DNA of 64,000 nucleotides from positions 620,001 to 684,000 of the forward strand of contig NZ_CP083370.1 in the NCBI RefSeq assembly GCF_017488845.2, written 5' to 3'. The notes beneath the pieces are model-generated. The model did not search any database. It saw nothing but the letters and a program-made list of their open reading frames with translations, and was not told the DNA's origin. Positions 38,458-47,432 of this stretch are shown here, piece by piece. The position numbers were made by a program, and so were the translations under genes. Origin of the DNA: Ensifer canadensis (GTDB lineage Bacteria; Pseudomonadota; Alphaproteobacteria; Rhizobiales; Rhizobiaceae). Numbering within the stretch: the stretch's first letter is position 1; each line of letters starts with the position of its first letter.

Positions 38458-38829
38458 ATGTTGATCTTGATTGCGGGTCCCTATCGCTCGGGTACGGGCG
38501 ACGATCCGGCCAAGATGGCGGAAAATTTGAAGCGTCTGGAGGAACCGTCCTATGCCCTCTTCAGGGCGGGCCATGTGCCTGTTATCGGGGAGTGGGTGGC
38601 GCTGCCGGTCTGGCATGCCGCCGGCGGCGCCAGCATCGGTGACGACCTCTACGAGGAGATCTTTCATCCCGTCGCCGGGCGCCTGCTGGCGCTTTGCGAT
38701 GCCGTGCTGCGTCTGCCGGGCGACAGCAAGGGGGCGGACAATGATGTCCGCATTGCCCGGGAGCGCGGCATTCCGGTCTATTACAACCTCGAAGATGTGC
38801 CCGGCTGCAGCGAAGCGCAGGTCGCCTGA
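38458..38829 (+). CDS. DUF4406 (nucleoside deoxyribosyltransferase-like) protein
   Basis: 123 aa. MLILIAGPYRSGTGDDPAKMAENLKRLE is the typical start of this small Rossmann-like family, related to nucleoside 2-deoxyribosyltransferases. ALCDAVLRLPGDSKGADNDVRIARERGIPVYY holds the conserved SxGAxxE/D-like site, here with Asp. The ATG at 38458 has AAGGA upstream; the frame open to 38161 overlaps the DeoR gene and is unsupported. It diverges from DeoR, which may regulate it. The substrate may be a nucleotide or sugar-nucleoside. Confidence 0.82.
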   Translation: MLILIAGPYRSGTGDDPAKMAENLKRLEEPSYALFRAGHVPVIGEWVALPVWHAAGGASIGDDLYEEIFHPVAGRLLALCDAVLRLPGDSKGADNDVRIARERGIPVYYNLEDVPGCSEAQVA

Positions 38830-38835
38830 GCGACA

Positions 38836-38868
38836 GCAGCCCCGGCGGGTATAGCTCGCCGGGGCTGC
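38836..38868. terminator. Strong GC hairpin between convergent genes
   Basis: GCAGCCCCGGCG/CGCCGGGGCTGC form a perfect 12-bp stem with a 9-base loop. No T run follows, but it is centred between the DUF4406 and DUF4198 genes and probably stops both. Confidence 0.6.
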
Positions 38869-38938
38869 GGATTGGTGCCGGGCATGCCGCGACGCGTGCC
38901 TTGTCGCACTTGCGCCGGCTACCCGGAAAGGCGTGGAC

Positions 38939-39670
38939 TTATTCGTGCACGTGCGGCTCGGCGACGAAGGTCAGCGTTGCCGTCAGCCCCTTCTTGTCGG
39001 CGGCGGTATCCGCTTCGAGCGGAATTGCGTGGCTGACGGCGAGAATGTTGACGCCGGCATTGCGCAACGTCACTTCGGTTTCGCCCTTCGCGTCCGTTTT
39101 TTCGGAGACGAGCTCCGGAAGTCCGGCGTAGTCGACGGTGATTTCCTTGCCTTCGAGCGGCTTTCCATCAAGCAGCAGGCGGACGCGAAATTTTTCGCCG
39201 GGCTTCAGCCCGATCGGATTGTCGAGCGGCACGATCTGCAGTGGCTGGGCCGGGAAGGCCGGCATGTCGCCATGCACATGCACAAGCGCGATACTGTATT
39301 TCACCGAGTGGCTCGCCTGTTTGGCGCCTGGTACCTCGCTCTTCGGCTTGTTCACCCATTTGCCGTCAGCACCCTGGCTCCAGTAGCCGTTGTCGAATTC
39401 GAGCGCGAGCAGGGCCGGTTCGCCGTCGAGCTTCAGCAGGGCATGGGTGCCGGCCGGCTCGATGGTGACCGGCAATGCCGTGCCATCCTCGCCGAGGGCA
39501 GAAACGGATTTCACCTTGGCCGGATCATAGGCTTCGTCGGCGGGGCCGTGGCCGTAGATCACCGCAAGGTCGCCCCAGCGCTCGCCGATCCAGGCGCCAT
39601 GCGCAAATGCCGGCGTGGCTGCGGTGGCCAGCAGACCGGCGGCAAGCAGGGAGGAAATCAAGGTCTTCAT
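38939..39670 (-). CDS. DUF4198 exported protein (metal-uptake associated)
   Basis: 243 aa. A signal peptide ending TPAFA is followed by HGAWIGERWGDLAVIYGHG, a His at the mature N-terminus as usual for DUF4198; VHVHGDMP and the terminal PHVHE add more His. Members are periplasmic and often sit with nickel, cobalt or zinc uptake genes. CGGAG precedes the ATG. A GTTATAAC-centred box 15 bases upstream looks like a Zur site, so zinc control is likely. No transporter gene is adjacent. Confidence 0.85.
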   Translation of the reverse strand: MKTLISSLLAAGLLATAATPAFAHGAWIGERWGDLAVIYGHGPADEAYDPAKVKSVSALGEDGTALPVTIEPAGTHALLKLDGEPALLALEFDNGYWSQGADGKWVNKPKSEVPGAKQASHSVKYSIALVHVHGDMPAFPAQPLQIVPLDNPIGLKPGEKFRVRLLLDGKPLEGKEITVDYAGLPELVSEKTDAKGETEVTLRNAGVNILAVSHAIPLEADTAADKKGLTATLTFVAEPHVHE

Positions 39671-39684
39671 GAGCGACTCCGAAA

Positions 39685-39701
39685 ATATGTTATAACGTTA
39701 C
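39685..39701. promoter_or_regulatory. Zur-like box upstream of the DUF4198 gene
   Basis: GTTATAAC core (39689-39696) with flanks ATAT and GTTAC. It resembles the alphaproteobacterial Zur motif, which is also centred on GTTATAAC. It is only 14 bases from the DUF4198 start codon, consistent with a repressor site. Confidence 0.5.
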
Positions 39702-39808
39702 GTTCACGTTGTATTGAAGTCATGTTCGGCTTGTCAACCGAGGAGACTTCATTTCTTCTGCGGCCCGAAGGCGGCGCCAGGGTCGCCTTGATTAGCAAGG
39801 AGAGTAAC

Positions 39809-40429
39809 GTGCTGAAATTGTTCTACACCCCGGGAACCTGCTCGCTGGCCTCGCACATCGCGCTGGAAGAGACTGGCATCGATTACACGGCCGCGCCGGT
39901 CGATTTTTCCAAGGCGGAACAGACCAAGCCCGACTATCTCGCGATCAACCCGAAGGGGCGTGTCCCCGCGCTCGTCACCGATCGCGGCACAATTACCGAG
40001 ACCCCGGCGATCCTCACCTACATTGCCCAAAGCGCTCCGCAAGCGAAGCTGGCACCGCTCGACGATGCCTTCGAGTTTGCACGGATCCAATCCTTCCTGA
40101 GCTATCTCTGCTCGACCGTGCATGTCGCCCATGCCCACGGCCGGCGTGGCTCGCGCTGGGCCGACGACCCGGCGGCGCATGAGGCGATGAGGGCCAAGGT
40201 TGCTTCGAATATGACGGATTGTTTCGAGCTGATCGAAACCAGGATGCTCGCCGGTCCCTTCGTCACCGGCGACACCTACTCGATCGCCGACCCCTACCTG
40301 TTCACGATCGCTGGCTGGCTCGAGCCGGATGGCGTCGACCCGACACGCTTCCCGAAGATTTTGGACCACCGCAACCGCATGACGCAGCGGCCGGCAGTCG
40401 CCCGGGTTCTCGCGGTTCTGAAGGGTTAA
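39809..40429 (+). CDS. Glutathione S-transferase
   Basis: 206 aa. The N-terminal thioredoxin-like half starts LKLFYTPGTCSLASHIALEE, with the Ser/Cys of beta-class bacterial GSTs, and has NPKGRVPALVTDRGTITETPAIL for glutathione binding. The C-terminal helical half ends typically. The start is GTG at 39809 with AAGGAGAG upstream; the very long open frame back to 38933 is antisense to the DUF4198 gene. Single gene; substrate unknown. Confidence 0.92.
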   Translation: MLKLFYTPGTCSLASHIALEETGIDYTAAPVDFSKAEQTKPDYLAINPKGRVPALVTDRGTITETPAILTYIAQSAPQAKLAPLDDAFEFARIQSFLSYLCSTVHVAHAHGRRGSRWADDPAAHEAMRAKVASNMTDCFELIETRMLAGPFVTGDTYSIADPYLFTIAGWLEPDGVDPTRFPKILDHRNRMTQRPAVARVLAVLKG

Positions 40430-40438
40430 GGATCGGGG

Positions 40439-40855
40439 CTAACGGCCAGCGAGTCTCTCGGGCAGGTCGAGCGGGGGTTCGTCTGCCCAGGCGACGAATT
40501 CCCCGTAGCTGATCTGATCGTCGATAATGGCGCGGACGAACAGGCGGCAATAGGCTGCCGGAATCTCTGCCAGCCGCACGTCAAAATGGGACCCCAGCTT
40601 CGCCAGGTCGACATTGGCGATCCGGCCTTCGGCAATTCGCTTTTCCATCCCAAGCCTGCACCCGGTCACTGCACGGGAAAAGGCGTGGCGTTCTTCGCGA
40701 AGAGCACGTTTCCTCTGCTGCCATTCCTCGACCGTAAGGTTGTCAGCGCTGGAGGCACGGCCGAATTCGGCCACCCTGAAGTTCATCACAAGCATGAGAA
40801 CAACGACAAGGCCGAGGCTTACGATGAGTCCGTTCAATGCCTTGCTGAGCCGCAT
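40439..40855 (-). CDS. Hypothetical membrane-anchored protein
   Basis: 138 aa with one N-terminal membrane segment (LNGLIVSLGLVVVLMLVMNF) and a helical, charged domain (TVEEWQQRKRALREERHAFSRAV) with two Cys that may pair. GAAGG lies upstream of the ATG. Convergent with the GST gene. No family recognised. Confidence 0.7.
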   Translation of the reverse strand: MRLSKALNGLIVSLGLVVVLMLVMNFRVAEFGRASSADNLTVEEWQQRKRALREERHAFSRAVTGCRLGMEKRIAEGRIANVDLAKLGSHFDVRLAEIPAAYCRLFVRAIIDDQISYGEFVAWADEPPLDLPERLAGR

Positions 40856-40980
40856 TCGAAACCTTCGCTTTCAGGACACCCTGCATAGCAAATAGAAAAC
40901 AAAGCTGGAAGCTGCAATGAGTTATCATGGCTATCCTGGCGTGTGTTGCCACAAGCCTGCGGTCCTTGGAAATCTGTCGG

Positions 40981-41898
40981 CTACATCAACATGTAATCCT
41001 TCGGTTGCGGCAATTCGGGCAGGTCGGTTTCTCCAAGCGCCTCGCGCAGATTGATCTCGATCGTATCGGCAAGCGCCACGATCGGCAGGTCGTTCGGCAG
41101 CGTGCCGAACGGCTCCTCCAGTTCATCGCCAAGCGCGTCGAGACCGAAGAAGGTGTAGGCGACGAGTGCCGTTACGAACGGCGTCGCCCACCCGAGCGCA
41201 TCGGCAAATCCGAAGGGCAGGAGGAAGCAGAAGAGATAGGCGGTGCGGTGCAGAAGCAACGTGTAGCCGAAGGGAACCGGCGTGTTGCGGATGCGCTCGC
41301 AGGCGGCAAGCACGGCCGACATGCGTCCGACCGTGCCGTCCAGCATCATGTACTGAATGTCGCTGATCCTCTCAGTGGCACGCAGGCTGGCAAGCAGGCC
41401 GCCGATCTCGCGCAGCAGCAGGTCCGGGGCATTGCGGCTTGCCTTGTAGGTAGGCAGGAGATCCGCTGGCAGCCTCCGCAACGCCTTGTCGGGCTTGCTG
41501 CCCGGCCGCAGGTGGCAGACCAGCGTCTGCGCAAAGATGATCACCAGATTGAGCAAACGTGCCCGCGCGCCGTCCGCGTCACCTGCTTCGAGGATCAGTG
41601 TCTGGCGGGCAAAGTCACGCGAGACGAAAATCAGCTGCCCCCAATCCTTGCGGGCCTCCCACCAGCGGTCGTAGCAGGCATTGTTGCGAAAGCCGAGAAA
41701 CACCGAAAGGGCGATGCCCAAAAGCGCGAACGGTCCGCTGTTGACGCTCGGCACCATCGTCGGGAAGGCCTGGTGCGACCAGACGACGCCGGCTGACAGG
41801 GCAAAGACGAACAGCACCTGCGGGAAGATCCGCTGGATGACCGAGCCGCGCAGAATGAAGAAGAGCTTGGGGAGGCTGGGGCGGTCGCGAACGATCAT
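40981..41898 (-). CDS. Bestrophin-like anion channel protein
   Basis: 305 aa. Bestrophin/UPF0187 pattern: GIALSVFLGFRNNACYDRWWEARKDWG near residues 60-85, the conserved FRNNxxYDRWWE motif, and LPFGFADALGWATPFVTALVAYTFFGLD in the second half. About four membrane helices. Bacterial homologues form pentameric channels for ions, sodium-selective in one studied case. The ATG at 41898 is preferred to the TTG at 41919. Confidence 0.92.
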   Translation of the reverse strand: MIVRDRPSLPKLFFILRGSVIQRIFPQVLFVFALSAGVVWSHQAFPTMVPSVNSGPFALLGIALSVFLGFRNNACYDRWWEARKDWGQLIFVSRDFARQTLILEAGDADGARARLLNLVIIFAQTLVCHLRPGSKPDKALRRLPADLLPTYKASRNAPDLLLREIGGLLASLRATERISDIQYMMLDGTVGRMSAVLAACERIRNTPVPFGYTLLLHRTAYLFCFLLPFGFADALGWATPFVTALVAYTFFGLDALGDELEEPFGTLPNDLPIVALADTIEINLREALGETDLPELPQPKDYMLM

Positions 41899-42147
41899 CG
41901 ACGGGTACCTGTGCGGCAAGGATTTAGCATCGGTACAGGCGGGACACGAAAATTGGAAGAGCGCGCGATGTTGTCAGCGCCCGCATCCGTGCCTTGCCAT
42001 GACCAGCAATGTAAATTGGCGATCTTCCCGCTGCCGTCCTTTTCGCCGCCTGCACCGCGGCACCAGTCTCCAACGATATTTCAGGCACCCTGTCGGCACG
42101 CGGGCGTCCCGCTCGTCCTTGATGAGAGCATCGAAGAGGAGACGAAA

Positions 42148-42726
42148 ATGCGCAAGGTTGTTGCCGGCATGCAAATGTCCATCGATGGCAAGATCGATGG
42201 TCCCGATGGCTATGCCGATTGGGTCGAGTCCTGGTCGGATACCTTTGATCTCTTGCCCGAAATCGATGCCTGCGTGCTCGGAAGCGGCATGTATTCGGGC
42301 TACGAACAATATTGGAGCGCGATCAAGGCCGACCCGCACAGCCCGCTCGAATTGAGCGGAAACCTGCCGACACCAGAGGAAATCGAATACGCCGACTTCG
42401 CCCTGAACACGCCGCATTATGTGCTGTCCAACACGCTCGACGGCGTGCGCTGGGCGAACACGACGGTGCTGCGCGACGCAGCGGATGTTGACGCTTTGCG
42501 GCAACGGTCGGGCAAGACCATCTATGTGGTCGGTGGCGCGCAGACGGTTTCCGGCCTGCTCGACAGGGGCGTGATCGATGAGTTGCGCCTGACGATCCAT
42601 CCGCTGGTGGTGGGGGAGGGCAAGGCGCTGTTTGCAACGATCGCGCAACGGCATCGCCTGCAGCTCAACGAGGCGAAGTCGCGCCCGGACGGCACTGTCA
42701 GCCTCGTTTATGCCGTCGGCGATTGA
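42148..42726 (+). CDS. Dihydrofolate reductase family protein (RibD C-terminal-like)
   Basis: 192 aa. The start MRKVVAGMQMSIDGKIDGPDG and the later KTIYVVGGAQTVSGLLDRGVIDELRLTIHPLVVGEG are typical of the RibD-C/DHFR-like NADPH-binding family. Such stand-alone proteins are predicted reductases of unknown substrate. AGAGGAGA gives a strong ribosome site before 42148; the frame open to 41911 is unsupported. Confidence 0.88.
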   Translation: MRKVVAGMQMSIDGKIDGPDGYADWVESWSDTFDLLPEIDACVLGSGMYSGYEQYWSAIKADPHSPLELSGNLPTPEEIEYADFALNTPHYVLSNTLDGVRWANTTVLRDAADVDALRQRSGKTIYVVGGAQTVSGLLDRGVIDELRLTIHPLVVGEGKALFATIAQRHRLQLNEAKSRPDGTVSLVYAVGD

Positions 42727-42838
42727 GCGATCCGGCTGGCTTGGGTTCAAAGGCAGGGAGCTAACGGCGTGGCATAGCAGGTATTTGTCGGGTAACGGCC
42801 CGGTGATCCGCCAGGCCCACGCGACGAGGAATGTCGAG

Positions 42839-43225
42839 TTAGGCCGGAAAGTCGGCTGACAGTTTCCGCGGCGCCTTCTCGCGCCAGGCGGCGATCAGCC
42901 TCTGTGTCAGGCTCGCGTCGTCGATCGCTCCAAGACGCACCAGCATCGCCGGCCATCCCTTGTAGTGATCGGTTTCGAAGAAGAGTGACGGATCGAGTTC
43001 CAGCAGCATTTCTTTTTCTTCGAGCGCGCACATGACCACCAGGGTGTCGGCGTCCTTCATGCGCGCAAAGCTCTTGCCTTTTACCAAGAGAGCGGGCGTG
43101 CCATAGGAGGTGCCGAGCGACACCTCCGGCAGGCCAGAGGCTTCGGCCAGCGTCACGACGCGGGCAAAAGGACCGTCGAGGTCTTCGCTCGGGCGGCCAT
43201 TATGCGCGGCCGGAGGGTGGCTCAT
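42839..43225 (-). CDS. MmcQ/YjbR family protein
   Basis: 128 aa. It has the family pattern ARVVTLAEASGLPEVSLGTSYGTPALLVKGKSFARM and FFETDHYKGWPAMLVRLGAIDD, a double-wing-like DNA-binding fold of unknown role. Its ATG overlaps the stop of a 67-codon gene upstream (ATGA), so they are coupled. Divergent from the LysR gene at 43516. Confidence 0.88.
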   Translation of the reverse strand: MSHPPAAHNGRPSEDLDGPFARVVTLAEASGLPEVSLGTSYGTPALLVKGKSFARMKDADTLVVMCALEEKEMLLELDPSLFFETDHYKGWPAMLVRLGAIDDASLTQRLIAAWREKAPRKLSADFPA

Positions 43226-43425
43226 CGCCTGGCCGCCGAGGCGCAATCGCAATTGCCGGTCCGCGGCCAGGGCCAGCCCGGGAAGGGCAGGTCGCCGAGT
43301 TCGCGCCCGTCCATTCGTTCGAGATCGGGATGTTGCAATGGGTCGCGTGCCCAGGAGAGCGAGGCGTCCTGTCGGGTGTCGGTAAGAGATCGGGTCGGTT
43401 TCAACAGGGAGAAAATCTTCAGCAT
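43222..43425 (-). CDS. Small DUF1127-like protein coupled to YjbR-type gene
   Basis: 67 aa. MLKIFSLLKPTRSLTDTRQD is followed by HPDLERMDGRELGDLPF, which recalls the RxLxxLxDRELADIG core of DUF1127 proteins, small RNA- or metabolism-linked regulators in alphaproteobacteria. AGGATGG precedes the ATG. Its stop overlaps the next start as ATGA, good support for a real gene. The C-terminus (NCDCASAARR) is unusual. Confidence 0.6.
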   Translation of the reverse strand: MLKIFSLLKPTRSLTDTRQDASLSWARDPLQHPDLERMDGRELGDLPFPGWPWPRTGNCDCASAARR

Positions 43426-43515
43426 GGCGGGCCATCCTTTCGATGCTTCAGAGCATCTGCCTGTTTGACCACGATTTCAATTGAGATTGCCAAAGGGTAG
43501 GTTTAGAAAAACTAT

Positions 43516-44457
43516 ATGAAAGAATTGAATGCTATTCACCTGAACGGCTTGCGTGCGGTCGAGGCGGCCGGTCGCCTTGGCTCGCTGGCAGCAGCAGCCG
43601 AGGAATTGGGGGTGACCCCCGGCGCGGTCAGCCAGCAGATCGCCAAATCCGAGGCGCAGCTCGGCCGCATCCTGTTCGAGCGCACATCGCGTGGGCTGGT
43701 GGCCACGGATTTCGGCCGGCTGTTCCTGGCGCGGCTGAGCAATGCTTTCGGCGAGTTGGCTGAGGCGGTTGCCTCGGCGCGGCGGCGGGACGAATCGGTG
43801 CTGACAATCTCGGTCGCGCCGGTCTTTGCCGCGCGCTGGCTGGTCTACCGGCTCAATCGTTTCGCCGAGCGCCATCCTGATATCAGGCTGCGCATCGACG
43901 CGACGACCAGGCTCGTTAATCTCGATACATCGGATGTCGATGTCGGAATTCGTGTTGGTGAGGGTCGCTGGCCGGGGGTCAAATCGGAGCTGTTGCTGGA
44001 GCAGGAGGTTTTCCCGGTCTGCTCGCCGGCGATGGCTGAAAACCTGCGCGAGCCTGCAGATATTCTAAAGATGCCGGCGGTTATCGACGGCCATTCGATG
44101 TTTACCTGGGAGGTCTGGCTGCGCGAGGTCGGGCTTTCCGGTGCCGAATTGGGCGTGCGCCATACCTTCAACGAGGCATCGCTCGTGCTCGATGCCGCGA
44201 TTGCCGGCCAAGGCGTGATGCTCGCCTGGCAGACGCTTGCCGGTTTCGCCGTGACCGAGGGCAGTCTCGTCGTTCCCTACGGTATCCGCGCGCGTACCGG
44301 CTACGGCCACTACTTCGTCAGCTCGCCCTCAAGGCGGGAGAGCAAGGCCACCACGGCGTTCAAACGTTGGGTGCGCGACGAGGTCGAAGAGGGCATGCGA
44401 CTGCTCGACCTCAAGGCGCCACGCACCCGTTTCAAGCCACCGTCTGCGAGTGACTAA
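43516..44457 (+). CDS. LysR-family regulator, GcvA-like
   Basis: 313 aa. N-terminal HTH LGSLAAAAEELGVTPGAVSQQIAKSEAQLG, then effector domain with FAARWLVYRLNRFAERHPDIRLRIDATTRLVNL, typical of the GcvA group. It diverges from the DUF1127-like/YjbR pair by 90 bases and may regulate it or a distant target. No unusual features. Confidence 0.93.
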   Translation: MKELNAIHLNGLRAVEAAGRLGSLAAAAEELGVTPGAVSQQIAKSEAQLGRILFERTSRGLVATDFGRLFLARLSNAFGELAEAVASARRRDESVLTISVAPVFAARWLVYRLNRFAERHPDIRLRIDATTRLVNLDTSDVDVGIRVGEGRWPGVKSELLLEQEVFPVCSPAMAENLREPADILKMPAVIDGHSMFTWEVWLREVGLSGAELGVRHTFNEASLVLDAAIAGQGVMLAWQTLAGFAVTEGSLVVPYGIRARTGYGHYFVSSPSRRESKATTAFKRWVRDEVEEGMRLLDLKAPRTRFKPPSASD

Positions 44458-44493
44458 TGTCGCTTCGCCGGCGTGGCGTTCGATGGCAGAAGC

Positions 44494-45153
44494 CTATTCG
44501 GCTTCCTTTGACCGAACCTCCATCATCGCCTTGAAAGCCGGACGAGACTGGCAGCGCGCCAGCCACGCCTTGACCTTGGGATGCCCGTCGAACAGTTCCG
44601 TCTGGCTCATGGCGTAGCGGAACACTTCCGCGAGGTTGAGGTCGGCGACGGTGAAGCGGTCGCCGACGATATGGTCCCGGCCATCGAGATGGCTTTCGAG
44701 ATAGGCAAAGGCCTTGCCCAATGCGGTGACAGCCGCGCTGACCTTGGCTTTGCCCTCATCGGTGTTCTCGGTGCCGGCATCGTAGGTGAGAATGATGCGA
44801 ACGGCGTGCGGCTCGACTTCGGTGGCCGCCCACATCGTCCAATTGCCGATCAGTCCTTCTTCCCGGACGTCGATGGGCGCAAGCGGCCCGCCATATTTGC
44901 GGGCGAGGTAGAGATTGTTGGCAAGCGATTCCGTCAGCACAAGGCCATCGTCGTCGATCGCCGGGATCAAGCCCATCGGATTGACGGCGAGAAACTCCGC
45001 CGACTTGGTGTTAACAGGCGCATCGTCCGCCAGCGGATCGGCCAGCCTATAGGCCTGCTTAACAGGTACGGATTTGAAGGGAATGCCGAGTTCTCCCGCC
45101 ATCCAGTAATTGCGCGATGCGCGCGAGCGATAGACGCCATAGATCGTCAGCAT
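44494..45153 (-). CDS. Glutathione S-transferase family protein
   Basis: 219 aa. Thioredoxin-like N-terminal domain ([21 protein letters not shown]) with [21 protein letters not shown], and a helical C-terminal domain ([18 protein letters not shown]). It is only distantly like the GST at 39809. Convergent with the LysR gene. Substrate unknown. Confidence 0.92.
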   Translation of the reverse strand: MLTIYGVYRSRASRNYWMAGELGIPFKSVPVKQAYRLADPLADDAPVNTKSAEFLAVNPMGLIPAIDDDGLVLTESLANNLYLARKYGGPLAPIDVREEGLIGNWTMWAATEVEPHAVRIILTYDAGTENTDEGKAKVSAAVTALGKAFAYLESHLDGRDHIVGDRFTVADLNLAEVFRYAMSQTELFDGHPKVKAWLARCQSRPAFKAMMEVRSKEAE

Positions 45154-45356
45154 GTCCGGTCTCCTCCTGTCATTTGCATACCCTTGTCATAGGCAATCGC
45201 GGACCGCGCAAGAAGCGGCGGGCGTTGATATCTCGCATGAAATCTTTTGCTGAACGACCGGTGCGGCGGTAAGGCCGCTTGTCTTTCAGACCTTCGCACA
45301 CTAGCAATCCCAGCATCGATATGGGGGCTTGATTGGCGCGACCGCGGCGAGAGTGG

Positions 45357-45728
45357 ATGAGGATGGACGCGGCAGTGCGCATTTTCTGCGCGCTGGTGTT
45401 CATCGTTTCCGCCCTGGTGCAACTGCCAGCGGGCGCCGCCATGCGGGCTGCACCGGATATGGCAGCCTATGTTCTGCCCGACGGCTCGCTTCCCGACCTC
45501 TGCCTGGCCGGCCATGACGATCCGGATGGCAAGGGCGGCACGAAAGCGCATGCATGCCAGTCCTGCTGTCTCGCCGCGCCGGTGCTTCTGCCCACGCCTC
45601 AGGCGTTTCACGCCAAGACCGCGCCTACGTTCCTGGCGCTCTCTTCGCCAGCAGCCAAGCTTTTGCTCGCTCGTCCGGTGCTGCTGGCTGGCTCCGGGCC
45701 TCGCGCGCCCCCACCGTTTTCCGCCTGA
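45357..45728 (+). CDS. DUF2946-like exported or membrane protein
   Basis: 123 aa. A hydrophobic N-terminal segment (VRIFCALVFIVSALVQLPAG) is followed by a His/Cys cluster (CLAGHDDPDG...HACQSCCLAAP) and a second hydrophobic stretch. This build is common next to PepSY or TonB genes and suggests copper or heme handling. Starts at 45357 and 45363 are both possible. The PepSY protein gene lies 158 bases downstream. Confidence 0.7.
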   Translation: MRMDAAVRIFCALVFIVSALVQLPAGAAMRAAPDMAAYVLPDGSLPDLCLAGHDDPDGKGGTKAHACQSCCLAAPVLLPTPQAFHAKTAPTFLALSSPAAKLLLARPVLLAGSGPRAPPPFSA

Positions 45729-45886
45729 TCTGCCTCTGAAGGGTTGAGTGCCAGCACGCGCACTGTCGACGAGGGGTTCTCGGTCGACGCGTTCGCTCCA
45801 GCGGCTGGCGCAACCACCACATCCAGACTTCAAGCAAGGGTAAGCCGCCAGCTGGTCATCGCTGGGCTTTTCCCGGGGGGACACCC

Positions 45887-47263
45887 ATGACGACTGCATC
45901 TCTTTCCGGCGCCGCGCGACTGCCCGATGTCGCCGAGCGCGGCATTTCGCTCTACCGCGCGATCTGGCGCTGGCACTTCTTCGCCGGCCTTCTGGTCATT
46001 CCATTCATGATCAGCCTTGCCGTGACCGGCGGGCTCTATCTCTTCAACGACGAGATCGACGACACGTTCTTTGCCTATCGCAATATCGTTGCGGTGGGGG
46101 AGACGCCGCTGCCGCCCTCGGCGATCGTCGCCAACGCCGTCGAGGCGGTGCCGGGCAGCACGGCAGTTGCCTATCGCACGCCGGCCGGTGCCGATCGGTC
46201 GGCACGCGTGACGGTGGGCGTAGGCGCAGGGCGCCTGATGGTCTATGTCGATCCCTATACTGCCGGCATACTCGACATGGTCGCCCCGAGCGACGAGTTC
46301 AACCAGGTGGTCGAAGACCTGCACAGCCTCGACTTTTTCGGCAAACGTGTCGAAACGATCATCGAGATTGTCGCGGGTTTTGCGCTGCTGCTCGTCGTCA
46401 CCGGCATTTATCTCTGGTGGCCACGGCAGCAGACCGGCGGTGTGATCACCGTCCGCGGCACACCGGGGCGACGGGTGTTCTGGCGCGACATGCATGCGGT
46501 CACGGGCATCGCCTCGGCGCTGCTCATCGTCTTTCTCGCCTTTTCCGGTCTGCTCTGGTCCGGTTACTGGGGCTCGACCGTCAACGGCAAGCTGACGGCG
46601 GCTGGTCTGGGCTACCCGGCCGAGCTCTGGGACGATGTCCCGACCTCGACGAAGGTGTCGACCGACGTGCTCTCCAAGGCCGGCTGGCTGGTGGAGAACG
46701 CGCCGGTCCCGATGTCGGCGGCCGGCGGCGGCTCAGTCCCGTCCATCGGGCTCGACAGGGCCGTCGCGATTGCCGACAAGGCCGGCATGCTGCCTGGCTA
46801 TGAACTGGCCATTCCCGCCGACGAGACCGGTGTCTACACCGCGGCGATTTTTCCCGCCGATCTCGCCCGCGAACGCACGATGCACATCGATCAATATTCC
46901 GGCGAGCCGCTGGTCGACATCGCCTTTGGCCAGTACCCGCCACTCGGCAAGGCGATCGAATGGAGCATCAACGTTCACAAGGGCCAGGAATGGGGGCTGT
47001 TCAACCAGCTGCTGATGCTTGCGACCTGCCTGGCGATCATATTCGTGTCGGTTTCGGCGGTTGTGATGTGGTGGAAACGGCGCCCGGCCGGGCGCATCGG
47101 CGTGCCGCCGATGCCGCCGCGGCGTAGTATCTATGCCGGATTGTGGTTGCTGGCGCTACTGTTCGGGCTGGCCTTTCCGCTGACCGGCATTGCGATCATC
47201 GTAATGATCGTTGCGGACCAGGCACTGATGCTGGTTCCGCCATTGCGCAGGGTTCTGTCCTGA
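45887..47263 (+). CDS. PepSY-associated membrane protein
   Basis: 458 aa with four main membrane helices: near 30-50 (FAGLLVIPFMISLAVTGGLYLF), 160-180, 205-225, 380-400, plus a C-terminal pair. Motifs LHSLDFFGKRVETIIEIVAGFALLLVVTGIYLWWPR and NVHKGQEWGLFNQL are those of PepSY_TM proteins, many of which reduce ferric siderophores or handle heme or copper at the inner membrane. GGGGGGA gives the ribosome site. It probably shares a transcript with the DUF2946-like gene; no TonB receptor is seen nearby. Confidence 0.92.
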   Translation: MTTASLSGAARLPDVAERGISLYRAIWRWHFFAGLLVIPFMISLAVTGGLYLFNDEIDDTFFAYRNIVAVGETPLPPSAIVANAVEAVPGSTAVAYRTPAGADRSARVTVGVGAGRLMVYVDPYTAGILDMVAPSDEFNQVVEDLHSLDFFGKRVETIIEIVAGFALLLVVTGIYLWWPRQQTGGVITVRGTPGRRVFWRDMHAVTGIASALLIVFLAFSGLLWSGYWGSTVNGKLTAAGLGYPAELWDDVPTSTKVSTDVLSKAGWLVENAPVPMSAAGGGSVPSIGLDRAVAIADKAGMLPGYELAIPADETGVYTAAIFPADLARERTMHIDQYSGEPLVDIAFGQYPPLGKAIEWSINVHKGQEWGLFNQLLMLATCLAIIFVSVSAVVMWWKRRPAGRIGVPPMPPRRSIYAGLWLLALLFGLAFPLTGIAIIVMIVADQALMLVPPLRRVLS

Positions 47264-47432
47264 TTTGGCATGGGGCGGCTCGCGCCGCCCCATCTTTCCG
47301 GCTATATTGAGCACCGAAATGCAACCTCTGCACGATTTTCCTTGTCTTATTTAGGGACGGCTAACCTTTGGCCGCCTATCGTTGGTTGGGGAAGTCAGAC
47401 CGATCTCGACATTGTGCTTCCGGAGGCCTTGC

